The notes beneath the pieces were generated by a model. That model made no database searches and was not told the DNA's origin. It saw only the letters and a program-made list of their open reading frames with translations. DNA of 64,000 nt, from assembly GCF_003315135.1 (NCBI RefSeq), contig NZ_QNRK01000006.1:1-64000 (forward strand). The letters are read 5' to 3'. A program made the translations under genes and the position numbers. Source of the stretch: Roseiarcus fermentans (GTDB lineage: Bacteria; Pseudomonadota; Alphaproteobacteria; Rhizobiales; Beijerinckiaceae). Numbering within the stretch: the stretch's first letter is position 1; each line of letters starts with the position of its first letter. Positions 27,935-37,133 of the stretch are shown one piece after another.

Positions 27935-29332
27935 ATGAGCGTATTGGTGGACGTCGATTCCGATCTGGCCGCGCTGGCCGAGTCCCGCGCGAAAGCGCGC
28001 GAGGCTCGCCGCGCCTTCGAGGCCTTCCGCGGAGCGACGCAGCAGGACGTCGACGCGATCGTGCGCGCCATGGCCGCCGCGGGAACGGCGGCGGCCGAAG
28101 AACTGGCGCGCCTGGCCGTCGACGAGACCGGCTACGGAGTTTACGAGGACAAGATCCTCAAGAACAAATTCAACACGATCTTCGTCGCCGCCTCGATGCT
28201 GCCGATGCGCACGATCGGCGTGCTCTGGGTGGACGAACGCAATCGCATGACCGCCATCGGCTCGCCGATGGGCGTGATCGCCGGGGTCATTCCGGTGACG
28301 AATCCAACCTCCACCGTGCTCTTCAAATGCATGGCGGCGGTCAAGGCCGGAAACGCGATCGTTTGCGCGCCGCATCCGAGGGCGGCGCGCTGCTGTTCCC
28401 GGGCGGCGGAGGTGATGGCGGTCGCGGCCGAGCGCGCCGGCGCCCCACGGGGCCTCGTGTCCTGTCTATCGAACGTCACCTTACAGGCGACGGCGGAATT
28501 GATGCGGCATCCGGACGTCGCGCTGGTGATGGCGACCGGTGGTCCGGGAATGGTCCGGGCTGCGTATTCGAGCGGCAAGCCGACCCTGGCGGTCGGCGCC
28601 GGCAACGTACCGGTCTACATCCACCGATCCGTCAGGGACGTGCGTGAAGCCGCGCTCATGGCGATCACGTCCAAGGCCTTCGACAATGGAACGGCCTGCG
28701 TCGCCGAGCAATCCATCGTTCTCGACGAACCGATTGCGGACGCGGCGCTCGCCGCGTTCGGGACGCAGGGCGTGCTCTTTCTTGCGCCGCCGGAGCAAGA
28801 GCGGCTCGCTGCGATCCTTTTCTCCGAGCGCGGCGAGCTTCGCGCCGAGGCCGTCGGGCTTTCGGCGAAAGAGCTCGCGCGGCGAGTGGGGATCGTCGCG
28901 CCCATGGACTGCAAAGTCTTGGGCGCGCAACTCGCCGAGGTGGGGCCGACGCATCCGCTGTCGCGAGAGATTCTCGGCCCTGTCCTATCGTTCTATCGGA
29001 CCCCGGACCAGGACGCGGGCCTTCGCAAGTGCCGGGACATTCTCGAATTCGGCGGGGAAGGCCATACGCTCGGGCTTCACTGCGAGTCCGACGACGTCAT
29101 CAGCGCCTTTTCCGCGTTGCCGGCTGGCCGCATCGTCATCAACACCCCGACGCTCTTCGGGGGAATGGGATTCAGTTGCGCGACCGATCCCTCTTTCATG
29201 TTGGGCACCGGCACATGGAGCGGCTCGATCGTGTCGGACAACGTGACGCCTCTCCACCTGATCAACATCAAACGGATCGCCCACGAAGCGAGATCCTGGC
29301 GCTCGATCTATGCTCCAAACATGGGACTGTGA
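27935..29332 (+). CDS. CoA-acylating aldehyde dehydrogenase (PduP/EutE-like)
   Basis: The 465-residue protein resembles BMC-type acylating aldehyde dehydrogenases. VIAGVIPVTNPTSTVLFKC, the NAD/CoA region LAVGAGNVPVYI and the catalytic Cys255 in FDNGTACVAEQS are all present. It converts an aldehyde plus CoA and NAD+ to an acyl-CoA. In known metabolosomes it is the core aldehyde-consuming enzyme and the reason for the shell. No obvious extra terminal targeting helix is seen; the first 35 residues are helical and could serve. It follows BMC-H by 48 bases. Confidence 0.95.
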   Translation: MSVLVDVDSDLAALAESRAKAREARRAFEAFRGATQQDVDAIVRAMAAAGTAAAEELARLAVDETGYGVYEDKILKNKFNTIFVAASMLPMRTIGVLWVDERNRMTAIGSPMGVIAGVIPVTNPTSTVLFKCMAAVKAGNAIVCAPHPRAARCCSRAAEVMAVAAERAGAPRGLVSCLSNVTLQATAELMRHPDVALVMATGGPGMVRAAYSSGKPTLAVGAGNVPVYIHRSVRDVREAALMAITSKAFDNGTACVAEQSIVLDEPIADAALAAFGTQGVLFLAPPEQERLAAILFSERGELRAEAVGLSAKELARRVGIVAPMDCKVLGAQLAEVGPTHPLSREILGPVLSFYRTPDQDAGLRKCRDILEFGGEGHTLGLHCESDDVISAFSALPAGRIVINTPTLFGGMGFSCATDPSFMLGTGTWSGSIVSDNVTPLHLINIKRIAHEARSWRSIYAPNMGL

Positions 29333-29366
29333 CCGTGCGCCTGGCGTCGGACGGGAGACGAGGCCG

Positions 29367-30170
29367 ATGAGCCAGCCGGAGGCCTGCGCGTTCCTGGCCG
29401 ATGCATCGGCGCGGCTCCGATCGCCGGCGGCGGGCTGGCTGTCGCCGCTGTCGTTCGGGGTGGATCTTGGGACGGCGACGATCGTCATCACCGCGGTCGA
29501 CGCCGCCCGCCGCCCGGTCTATTGGAATTTTCTTCCCTGCGAAGCCGTGCGCGACGGCGTGGTGGTCAAGTTCGCCGAAGCCGCCGCCGCCGTGAGGGCG
29601 CTTGCGCGCGCCGCGGCTGACGCGCTCGATCTCGAAATCGCCGAAGCCGCGACCGCCTATCCGCCGGGCGTTCCTGAAGCCGAGGCCAGGGCGTGCCGCT
29701 ACGTGCTCGAGAACGCCGGCGTCACGTGTCGACGACTCGTCGACGAGGTCTCGGCCGCTCAGGCGCTCTTGCGGATCAGCGACGGAGCCGTCGTCGATGT
29801 GGGCGGAGGGTCGACCGGCGTCGGCGTCGTGGAGCACGGCGAATTGGTCTCTCTCAGCGATGCGCCCGGCGGGGGGCATCACCTCGACCTGATCCTCGCA
29901 GGCGCGCTCGGTCTATCGATCGAAGAGGCGGAGCGGCGCAAGCGGGAGGACGGCGCTGCGGTTTCTGCCATCCTCAAGCCCGGCTTCGAGCGAATCGCGA
30001 ATTCGATCGGAAGGCAGATCGGGGCGAGAACGGTCAGAGCCGTGCATCTGGTCGGCGGCGCAGTGCGCGTTCCGAACGCGGCGCAAGTCATCAGCCACTA
30101 CCTGGGCGTCTCCGCCTTTGGCTATCCGCATTCGGAACTCGTCACCCCTTTTGGCATCGCTGTGAGCTAG
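29367..30170 (+). CDS. eutJ: EutJ-like ATPase/chaperone (Hsp70/actin fold)
   Basis: The 267-residue protein is of the EutJ type. FGVDLGTATIVITAVD is the phosphate-1 loop of an Hsp70/actin fold, VVDVGGGSTGVGV the phosphate-2 loop and VHLVGGAVRVPN the adenosine loop. EutJ is thought to act as a chaperone in ethanolamine compartments; its role is not settled. ATG 29367 has GGGAGACGAGG upstream. Its stop is 3 bases before the BMC-T gene. Confidence 0.9.
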   Translation: MSQPEACAFLADASARLRSPAAGWLSPLSFGVDLGTATIVITAVDAARRPVYWNFLPCEAVRDGVVVKFAEAAAAVRALARAAADALDLEIAEAATAYPPGVPEAEARACRYVLENAGVTCRRLVDEVSAAQALLRISDGAVVDVGGGSTGVGVVEHGELVSLSDAPGGGHHLDLILAGALGLSIEEAERRKREDGAAVSAILKPGFERIANSIGRQIGARTVRAVHLVGGAVRVPNAAQVISHYLGVSAFGYPHSELVTPFGIAVS

Positions 30171-30173
30171 ATC

Positions 30174-30791
30174 ATGGATTTTCAGCTTCGAACCTACGCG
30201 TTCATCGACAGCATGCAGCCTCAGGCCGCCGCACACGTCGCCTCGACGTGTCAGGGCGACGTTCCCATCGCGGGAATGGCTGAATTGTTCATCGAGGTGG
30301 CGCCCGGCAACGAGATCTTTCGCTGCGCGGATGTCGCGCTGAAGGCTGCCGACGTGCGGCCGGCGCTCCAAATCGTCGAGCGCGAATTTGGCCTGCTGGA
30401 GATCCACTCGCGAACGCAGTCCGAGGTGCGGGCCGCCGGCGAAGCGGTGCTGGACTATCTCGGCCTCAAGGAAGAGGACCGTCTCCGACCGAAGATCGCT
30501 TCGTCGCAGTTCGTGACCAACGTCAATCCGTACCAGGCGCAGCTCATCAACAAATGGCGCAAAGGCAATCTGCTTTTGCCGCGATCGAGCCTGTTCGTGT
30601 TGGAGGCGACGCCCGCAGCCTACGTGACGCTGGCCGGAAACGAAGCCGAAAAGGCCGCCAACATCAGCCTTATCGAAGTGAGAGCGGTCGGGCGGTTTGG
30701 TCGCCTGTTCATCTCTGGAACGGAGAGCGAGGTCCAGGCCGCCGCCAAGGCGGCCATCGCCTCGCTCGAGGAGTACGGGGGGCGCGAATGA
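30174..30791 (+). CDS. Tandem-domain microcompartment shell protein (BMC-T)
   Basis: The 205 residues contain two BMC domains in tandem. The first runs about 5-95 (RTYAFIDSMQPQAAAHVAS to EVRAAGEAVLDYLG). The second runs about 110-200 (LLLPRSSLFVLEATPAAYVTLAGNEAEKAANI to EVQAAAKAAIASL). Three copies form a pseudohexameric tile, often with a larger, sometimes gated pore for bulky substrates or cofactors. Its last four bases overlap the dehydrogenase start as ATGA, implying coupled translation. Confidence 0.93.
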   Translation: MDFQLRTYAFIDSMQPQAAAHVASTCQGDVPIAGMAELFIEVAPGNEIFRCADVALKAADVRPALQIVEREFGLLEIHSRTQSEVRAAGEAVLDYLGLKEEDRLRPKIASSQFVTNVNPYQAQLINKWRKGNLLLPRSSLFVLEATPAAYVTLAGNEAEKAANISLIEVRAVGRFGRLFISGTESEVQAAAKAAIASLEEYGGRE

Positions 30792-32023
30792 GCGTTGTCA
30801 CTGCCGCCGACGTCGAAAAAGCCAGCGGCGTTCTGACCGTTGGACAGAGGGATGTGATCACCCCGCTCGCCGCCGATCGCGCCAAAGAGCTCGGAATCAA
30901 GATCGAGCGAAGTTCGCAACCCTCGCCGGCGAAGCCTCCGCCAGTCGACCTTTCGTCGAAACCGCCGCGTCGTGGCGCCGCGCCGGTCGTCTTGAATGCC
31001 CCGACGTCCACCCTGTCCGGCGCTCTGTATCGACGCGGCGCGGGCGTGCCCCCGGCGCTTCAGGTCGACAACCTCGACGCGGCGGCGCCCGCCGATCCCC
31101 GGCCAGCGGCCGGGGTCATCGGGGCCGGTCATGTCGGAGCCATGACCGCGCTTCGGCTCGCTGAAACGTCGTTGTTCTCGCGCGTCACGCTTGTTGATAT
31201 CGTGCCCGGCCTCGCCGCGGGCCTTGCGCTGGATATGGGGCACTCCGCCTCGCTGCGCGGCTTTACGACTCGAATCGAGGGAAGCGCCGAGCTGTCTGCG
31301 CTTGCGGGCGCGGACTACATCGTCGTCACGGCCGGGCGGCCGAGACAGCCGGGGATGAGCCGGACGGATCTGACCGGGGTGAACGGCTCGATCGTCACGG
31401 CCGTCGCGCAAGGAATCCGGCTCTACGCGCCAGACTCAGTCGTGGTTGTGGTGACCAATCCGCTCGAGGAAATGACCCATCTGACGGCGAGGACCACCGG
31501 CTTTCCGCCGCAGCGGGTGATTGGCATGGCCGGGGTTCTCGACAGCGCCCGCTTTTGCTCGCTCGTCGCCCTGACGGGGGTCGCGCGTCCCCAGGACGTG
31601 TCGGCGATTGCGCTCGGCAGCCATGGCCCCGAGATGGTCATTCCCATGAGCCAGGCGACCGTCAACGGCAGGCCGTTGGAAGAGGCCCTCCCAGCCGACC
31701 AGATCGACGCCATCGTCGAGCGCGCCCGCGATTCGGGCGCGGAAGTCGTCAAGCTGCTTCAAAAGGGCAGCGCCTACTTCGCTCCCGCCGAATCCGCCGC
31801 CGCAATGGTGATCGACATGGTGCGCGAATCCAGCCGCGTGCAGGCCGCGTGCGTCCAGTCCAGCGGCGCTTACGGGCTCGAGGACACGCGGGTTGGGCTT
31901 CCGGTTCGACTCGGCCGTCGCGGCGTCCGGGAGATCGTCGCCCTCGCCCTGACGGCGAGCGAAAGGACGGCGTTGGCCAAGGCGGCCTCGAGCATCGCAG
32001 CGCGTGTGCGCGAAATGGGGTGA
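30788..32023 (+). CDS. Malate/lactate dehydrogenase-like enzyme with BMC N-terminal extension
   Basis: The 411-residue protein has a 105-residue N-terminal extension. It carries VITPLAADRAKELGI (24-37), a Pro-rich linker and TLSGALYRRGAGVPPAL (75-91), motifs I associate with other compartment enzymes such as EutQ-type proteins. The MDH fold follows: GAGHVG (112-117), the GRPRQPGMSR loop, NPLEEMT, RVIGMAGVLDSARF and the catalytic His in GSHGPEMV. It oxidises a 2-hydroxy acid or reduces a 2-keto acid with NAD(H). The extension is probably for docking in the compartment. Confidence 0.88.
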   Translation: MSVVTAADVEKASGVLTVGQRDVITPLAADRAKELGIKIERSSQPSPAKPPPVDLSSKPPRRGAAPVVLNAPTSTLSGALYRRGAGVPPALQVDNLDAAAPADPRPAAGVIGAGHVGAMTALRLAETSLFSRVTLVDIVPGLAAGLALDMGHSASLRGFTTRIEGSAELSALAGADYIVVTAGRPRQPGMSRTDLTGVNGSIVTAVAQGIRLYAPDSVVVVVTNPLEEMTHLTARTTGFPPQRVIGMAGVLDSARFCSLVALTGVARPQDVSAIALGSHGPEMVIPMSQATVNGRPLEEALPADQIDAIVERARDSGAEVVKLLQKGSAYFAPAESAAAMVIDMVRESSRVQAACVQSSGAYGLEDTRVGLPVRLGRRGVREIVALALTASERTALAKAASSIAARVREMG

Positions 32024-32027
32024 GGCC

Positions 32028-33071
32028 ATGAAAGCGATCGTCTTCGATGGTCCCGGGCGGATTGCGCTGCGCGACTCGCCGGAGCCGACGCTCGTGGACG
32101 CCACGGACGCCCTCGTGCGGGTGACCCTGGCGGGGATCTGCGGAACCGACCTCCATGTCGTGGCGGGCCATTTTCACGGCGTCGAGCCCGGGGCGGTGGT
32201 CGGACACGAGTTCGTCGGGGATGTCGTGGCCGTCGGCGCGGGAGTCCGCAACATCAAGGTTGGCGATCATGTCGTCGCCTCCGACTTCTCGGCATGCGGC
32301 CGCTGCCGGTCGTGCGACAGGGGCGACCATTGGGAGTGCCCGGAGCGGGCGTTCTTCGGCGCCGGCGCCTCGTTCGGGCCGCCGCTCTCGGGCGCCCAGG
32401 CTGAGCTGGTTCGGGCGCCTTTCGCCGATACGACGCTTTCAAAGGTGCCCGCGGGCGTCAGCGACGAAGCGGCGATTCTCGTGAGCGACAACCTCGCCAC
32501 CGGTTGGGCCGCCATCGAGCGGGGGCGCCTCGAAGCGGGCGAGACCGTCGCCATCATCGGCGGGGGCGCGGTCGGCCAGCTGACGAGCCTCGCAGCGCAG
32601 GCCGCGGGCGCCGCCGCGGTGGTGGTGGTCGAGCCGAGCGAGTTGCGACGAGACTTTGCACGCGCCAATGGGGCGCTGGCTGCCGATCCCATGGGCGCTC
32701 GCGACCTTCTCGGGAAACTGACCGACGGTGAGGGCGCCGATGTCGTGGTGGAAGCGGTCGGCGCTTCCGCGACACTTTCCAGTGCGTTCGATCTGGTCAG
32801 GAAGCGCGGTCGAGTCGTATCGGTCGGCGCTCATGCGGCCGAAGAGTGGCCGCTCCCGCTTGCTCGCTGCTTTGCAAACGAAATCACTCTGACCTTCGCG
32901 ATCGGAGATTCGATTCGCCTGCGGCCGCGGCTGTTTGCGCTCATCCGGTCGGGCGTTCTCGATCCGACGGTCGTGGTGCAGGAGCGTTTGACCATGGATC
33001 AAGTTCTGGTCGGGTATCGAAAATTGAGCGAACGACAGATCCTGAAGGCGGTCATCGACCCCAGACGCTAG
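32028..33071 (+). CDS. Zinc-dependent medium-chain alcohol dehydrogenase
   Basis: The 347-residue protein has the catalytic zinc site Cys38 (AGICGTDLH) and His60-Glu61 (GHEFVG). The structural zinc loop has four Cys (CGRCRSCDRGDHWEC) and the NAD-binding GGGAVGQ lies near residue 180. ATG 32028 comes 4 bases after the upstream stop; the longer frame upstream overlaps it without homology. In BMCs the alcohol dehydrogenase either makes the aldehyde from an alcohol or recycles NAD+ from the acylating aldehyde dehydrogenase. Here it may be the first step. Confidence 0.93.
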   Translation: MKAIVFDGPGRIALRDSPEPTLVDATDALVRVTLAGICGTDLHVVAGHFHGVEPGAVVGHEFVGDVVAVGAGVRNIKVGDHVVASDFSACGRCRSCDRGDHWECPERAFFGAGASFGPPLSGAQAELVRAPFADTTLSKVPAGVSDEAAILVSDNLATGWAAIERGRLEAGETVAIIGGGAVGQLTSLAAQAAGAAAVVVVEPSELRRDFARANGALAADPMGARDLLGKLTDGEGADVVVEAVGASATLSSAFDLVRKRGRVVSVGAHAAEEWPLPLARCFANEITLTFAIGDSIRLRPRLFALIRSGVLDPTVVVQERLTMDQVLVGYRKLSERQILKAVIDPRR

Positions 33072-33313
33072 GACGGCCGCGATGACGGGGGACGGCGGCT
33101 TTTCGCAAGAAGCGCGGCAGAGGGGGCGAGAGTCCCATTCCGCAGGAGCGCAAGTCGCGCCGGCGCCGTGACGCGACCGAGAGGCGAGGTTGCGCGCGCA
33201 GCGGAGAGATGCAAAGCTTGACGGCCGCTCGCCGTCGTCGCGTGCAGAACGATGCAGGCGAGAGTCGTCCGGGTGAGGTTCAGGGCGCGATCATCGCCCA
33301 GGGAGGAAACGCG

Positions 33314-35542
33314 ATGGCCGCACCGGCCTCCGCGCCTTTTCGGTCGGCGTTCGAAAGTTCGCCGGCGAACATCGGGCACACCTTGCAGGATGTGATTGCC
33401 TCCCTGGCGCGCGCCGCGGATCAGGGTCAGGACGCGCTCTTTTCCGAGGCGCGCATTCTTTTTCGCACTGCCCTCGGCGCCGCCGACACGAGGATTCTGA
33501 CCCGCTCGGCGGGAATGTGGCGCGAATGGAACAGGATCGAAGCCGAAGACGGTTTGGATGAGAACGTCGCCGTCCTTGTCGACAGACTCCAGCCCCGCGA
33601 CGCGCCCGTTCGATCCGGACGTTTCCTGGTCGCCCCGGTCCGCGGATCGAGCGTCGCCGTCGTCATCGAAATCGGCGAGGCCGCGGAAGCTCCCGCTAGC
33701 GATCTGCAATGCCTCTGTCACGTGCTCTACCTCGCGTTGGGATCTTGCGAGAGCGGGCAGGGGAATCCGGACAAGCTCGAGGCGATCAGGGTCTTTCAGC
33801 GAGTCGCCAACCAGATCCTGAAGAGCGGCGATCTCAATGACGTGTTCACTCAGATCACGCACGAAGCCAAGGTTCGTCTCTCCGCGGACATTTGTGGCGT
33901 CATGCTCAAGGAAGACGACTGGCTCGTCATGCAGCGATGTGTCGGGAATCTCGCCTCGGCGACCGCGTCGCTGCGCATGCGCTCCGGGCAGGGCGTAGCC
34001 GGAAGGGTGCTCGAAACCGGAAAGCCGTGCGCAATTGAGGATTATATTCACAGCGAGATCATCAGTCGGGATTTTTTCAGCCTCGCCCGGGCCGAACGCG
34101 TCAAATCCGCGCTCGCGGTGCCGTTGCTGTCGCAAAACGAGGTCATCGGCGCTCTGGAGGTCTGGCGCCGGCGGCCTTCGCGGTTTACTCCGCAGCACAC
34201 CGCCGAGCTCGCGACGCTGGCGAATCTCGCCTCGCTCGCGATCGAGAACGTTCGGCTCGCTCAGGCTCGGGAATCCGCAGCCCGCCGCCTGGAACTCGCT
34301 CACAAGGAGCTTCAGGCGCGTTACGACGTCATCCGGATGTCTGCGGATCTGCAGGAAGGATTGACCAGCCTGTTGTTGGCCGGCGCCTCGGCGCCAGAAA
34401 TCGCCGAGAGGGCCTCTCTCCATCTCTCGCGTCCGGTCCTGCTTCTGGACCGTAGGCTCGACGTCGAGGCCTGTGGCCCGCGGGACTTCGAATTCGAGCC
34501 CCTTCTGCGCGACACACGGACGGAGATTTCGAAAGCCGGCGCCGAGGCCCGAGCCATCCTGTGCGGCGCGGCGGCGCTACGGTTTTATTGTCAGCGCATC
34601 GTCGCCGGCGCTGAATTTCTCGGCTGGGCGGTGGTGTTCGGCGGCGAGGATCCGGGCGGCTCGGTGCAACTGGCGCTCGGCGAAATCTGTGTGACGGTTG
34701 CGCTTCACCGAATGAAAGAGCGAGCGGCCGCACGCGCCCTTTCGGACAGATTGAGCTCCCTCTTGTGGGATATGGTCGAGGCGCCGGAGGACTTGCGCCG
34801 CGCCGCGCTTCAGCGGGCGCGCGATTGCGGCGTCGATCTGAGCGGCGACATCTGCGTCATGGTCTGCTCCTTTCAGGAGAGCCCGCGCCGGAACGGCGCT
34901 CGCCCGCCGGACCGCGGCGTCCCCGCAAGTTGGAGGCAGATGGTTGGCGAGTTCGCCATGCGACTCCCATCGTCGAACAGGGACGTCAAGCTCAGCACGC
35001 TGCGCGGCGACGAGTTGATCCTCGTCGCGGCGATGAGGGGCGGGGCGCAACCGCGGGAACTCGCCGAGGCGATCTGCAAGGATCTGGACCGGGCGATGCC
35101 CGGGGTGATCACGTGCGTCGGGGTCAGCCGCAGCCTCAAGTCGCCCGACTTGATACCGTCCGCTTGCAAGGACGCTCAGGCGGCGCTGACCGTGACCCGT
35201 CAGGCCAATCAGAATCGCGTGCTGGCGATCGAGGACATTGGCGTCGCGGGGCTACTGCTCAGCATGCGGGATGGCGCCGACTTGCGACAATTTGCGATCG
35301 AGAAGATGCGCGGTCTCTTCAACGAAAGCGCTCGGCAACGGGAAGCGCTTCTGGATACGCTTCGGATCTATTTCGCCTCGAATTGCTCTCAGAGCGCAAC
35401 GGCTAAGCGGTTACGACTGCATCAGAAAACCATCGCCTATCGTCTGGAGAAGATCGAGAAGATCACAGGCCTCGATTTAAATTTACACGAATCAAGAATG
35501 TTATTAGACCTGGCTGTCAGGATGAATGATCTCTTGGCTTAG
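33314..35542 (+). CDS. GAF-PucR transcriptional regulator of the BMC locus
   Basis: The 742-residue protein has an N-terminal region of unknown type (1-155) and a GAF sensor (about 165-315; DVFTQITHEAKVRLSADICGVML to ALAVPLLSQNEVIGALEVW). A helical linker and a PucR/CdaR-type central domain follow. The C-terminal HTH_30 domain (about 690-742) shows LLDTLRIYFASNCSQSATAKRL then HQKTIAYRLEKIEKITGL. GGGAGGAAAC before ATG 33314 fixes the start, in preference to the in-frame ATG at 33209. PucR regulators sense catabolic substrates. It is last in the plus arm, after a 242-base gap likely to hold its own promoter. Confidence 0.88.
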   Translation: MAAPASAPFRSAFESSPANIGHTLQDVIASLARAADQGQDALFSEARILFRTALGAADTRILTRSAGMWREWNRIEAEDGLDENVAVLVDRLQPRDAPVRSGRFLVAPVRGSSVAVVIEIGEAAEAPASDLQCLCHVLYLALGSCESGQGNPDKLEAIRVFQRVANQILKSGDLNDVFTQITHEAKVRLSADICGVMLKEDDWLVMQRCVGNLASATASLRMRSGQGVAGRVLETGKPCAIEDYIHSEIISRDFFSLARAERVKSALAVPLLSQNEVIGALEVWRRRPSRFTPQHTAELATLANLASLAIENVRLAQARESAARRLELAHKELQARYDVIRMSADLQEGLTSLLLAGASAPEIAERASLHLSRPVLLLDRRLDVEACGPRDFEFEPLLRDTRTEISKAGAEARAILCGAAALRFYCQRIVAGAEFLGWAVVFGGEDPGGSVQLALGEICVTVALHRMKERAAARALSDRLSSLLWDMVEAPEDLRRAALQRARDCGVDLSGDICVMVCSFQESPRRNGARPPDRGVPASWRQMVGEFAMRLPSSNRDVKLSTLRGDELILVAAMRGGAQPRELAEAICKDLDRAMPGVITCVGVSRSLKSPDLIPSACKDAQAALTVTRQANQNRVLAIEDIGVAGLLLSMRDGADLRQFAIEKMRGLFNESARQREALLDTLRIYFASNCSQSATAKRLRLHQKTIAYRLEKIEKITGLDLNLHESRMLLDLAVRMNDLLA

Positions 35543-35854
35543 ATGGTTGAACGCCCGTTACTTCAGTTCTTACGTCTTAACTATATGTAATCCGGCTATC
35601 TCGCACGCCCTCTGGATCGCTTGTCGGCGAACAAAATGGAAGCCGGTGAAGCGCCGGGCAGGCAGCGGGACGGATTGATCAGAACCGGTCCCAACCATGT
35701 CTGCGACAAGAAGTCTCCGACAGGACGCGGTTCGCCGACATTGGCGATCGTTCACAATCAGTCTGAAACGGTTGGCTTGGCGGGCCACGACCGACGATGA
35801 TGAGCACTATGTTTACGCTATAGCCCTATGACGCCTCGCCATCGGAATGCAGCA
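35543..35854. other. AT-richer junction between BMC locus and recombinase islet
   Basis: Base composition falls noticeably here (runs such as TTAACTATATGTAATCC). No open frame looks real and no copy of the tRNA-Ser 3' end, which would mark an attachment site, can be seen. I take it as the left border region of the islet. Confidence 0.4.
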
Positions 35855-36310
35855 TCACCCATCGCGGCTGCCCTTGATCGGATAAACCTCCAAGATCGAT
35901 TGGCATTGCCTCACGAGGGGCGGCAGGTAGCTCTGGTCTATCCCAAACTGAAACCAATGCCGCTGGCTCAAATGGTCGGGCGTGATCGACACTTCCATCG
36001 TTATATGGCCGAGCGATCCAGCCTTGAGAGTGACCGAGAGGGCCGGTTCGATACACGCGAGCTTTGCTTCGCCACTCAGCTTCTTCAGAAGCTCTTCCGA
36101 CTCGACCCGCCATCGATCGAGCTCTGAAAGATGAATAATTGAACCGGTCGCAAAGATACTCGCGCCACTTCGGCCGCAGTGCGCCGTCACCCGTAGCCAA
36201 TTACCGTCCCAATAGTCAGCTGCATCCGGGAACTGCCTTCCATGGACCCAGATTTGCAGCCCTTCAAGTTTTAGGTCCGGCGTGCCGAACTTGGCGGTGG
36301 GATCTGTCAC
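35855..36310 (-). CDS. WapI-like immunity protein
   Basis: The 151-residue protein resembles the WapI immunity family. FPDAADYWDGNWLRV is near residues 28-42, and acidic/aromatic beta strands and ELLKKLSGEAKLACIEPALS follow. WapI-type proteins neutralise CDI/WapA-type polymorphic toxins. No toxin gene lies in the window. It follows the DUF4279 gene by 4 bases in an operon on the recombinase islet. Base composition is lower in GC than the flanks, a sign of transfer. It could also be a related DUF with other use. Confidence 0.6.
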   Translation of the reverse strand: MTDPTAKFGTPDLKLEGLQIWVHGRQFPDAADYWDGNWLRVTAHCGRSGASIFATGSIIHLSELDRWRVESEELLKKLSGEAKLACIEPALSVTLKAGSLGHITMEVSITPDHLSQRHWFQFGIDQSYLPPLVRQCQSILEVYPIKGSRDG

Positions 36311-36314
36311 CGCG

Positions 36315-37133
36315 TCATCCCCCTAAATCTTCGCGATCGGGCCCAGCGACCCCGAACAGGCGGCGCTGTGCCTGATTTACTGCAGAAGGCTCAACGGCAT
36401 CCTCTCGTTTCGCCCGATAATAGGTTTTGTACCGTTCCAATTCGTAGAACAGCGTCCCGTGAATGCCTTGCGCATCCTGCTTCCGGATGGGCCGCTCCCA
36501 TATTCGGCGAAGAGCGGCCTCAACCTCTTCCTGTCGCGGCAAACTGGCTAAGTCCTCGGCGTATTGTATATCCTGTTGAGGTTCAGGAAACAGGAGCGCG
36601 AACTCCTCATCTGTCGCCTGGAAGACGCTGAAAGTACAATTCAGCGCACTATCGACGACCTGAATGTTCTTCATTCCGCCCCCCTGTTGCGGAACCGTGA
36701 AGCATTCGATGCCAAGGTCAAGTTCCAGGTCAGCCAGTTTTGTTAGAGTGTCCTGTAGAATTTCATCCCCGAAATATCCGTCCCCGAGGAACTGCACGAT
36801 CACACAGGCCCTTCCGCCGGTATCTCTCAGTTTTTTGAGAAATCCTCTGTGTGGCTCAATGCGGTCGAGCAACTCCGCTATCTTATCGCCAAACCATTGG
36901 TCCCGAGTTTCATGGCGCCGGCTATGTCTCCATCGCGTGTCCCGATATGTGCCCTCCAGGGGCGTGCCTTTTGGCGTCTTCCTTTGCTCTCCGACGCGGT
37001 GCGAGAATTTCGCATCCAACCCAAGGGCGGCGCTAATCTCTGCCGGGTCATAGGTCGGATGGACGATGAATAGCTCGACGTCGAACCTCTTCGGCGCGCC
37101 AGCCCCAGCGTCAGTTTCCGTATCGTCGGTCAA
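36315..37133 (-). CDS. DUF4279 domain protein
   Basis: The N-terminal half of this 272-residue protein matches DUF4279: FDVELFIVHPTYDPAEISAALGLDAKF, the GEQRKTPKGTPLEGTY turn and the W of TRWRHS. The function of the family is unknown; I recall it in polymorphic-toxin immunity settings. The second half is helical, with a Gln/Glu-rich linker. It is upstream of and nearly touching the WapI-like gene. I see no signal peptide or catalytic motif. Confidence 0.68.
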   Translation of the reverse strand: MTDDTETDAGAGAPKRFDVELFIVHPTYDPAEISAALGLDAKFSHRVGEQRKTPKGTPLEGTYRDTRWRHSRRHETRDQWFGDKIAELLDRIEPHRGFLKKLRDTGGRACVIVQFLGDGYFGDEILQDTLTKLADLELDLGIECFTVPQQGGGMKNIQVVDSALNCTFSVFQATDEEFALLFPEPQQDIQYAEDLASLPRQEEVEAALRRIWERPIRKQDAQGIHGTLFYELERYKTYYRAKREDAVEPSAVNQAQRRLFGVAGPDREDLGG

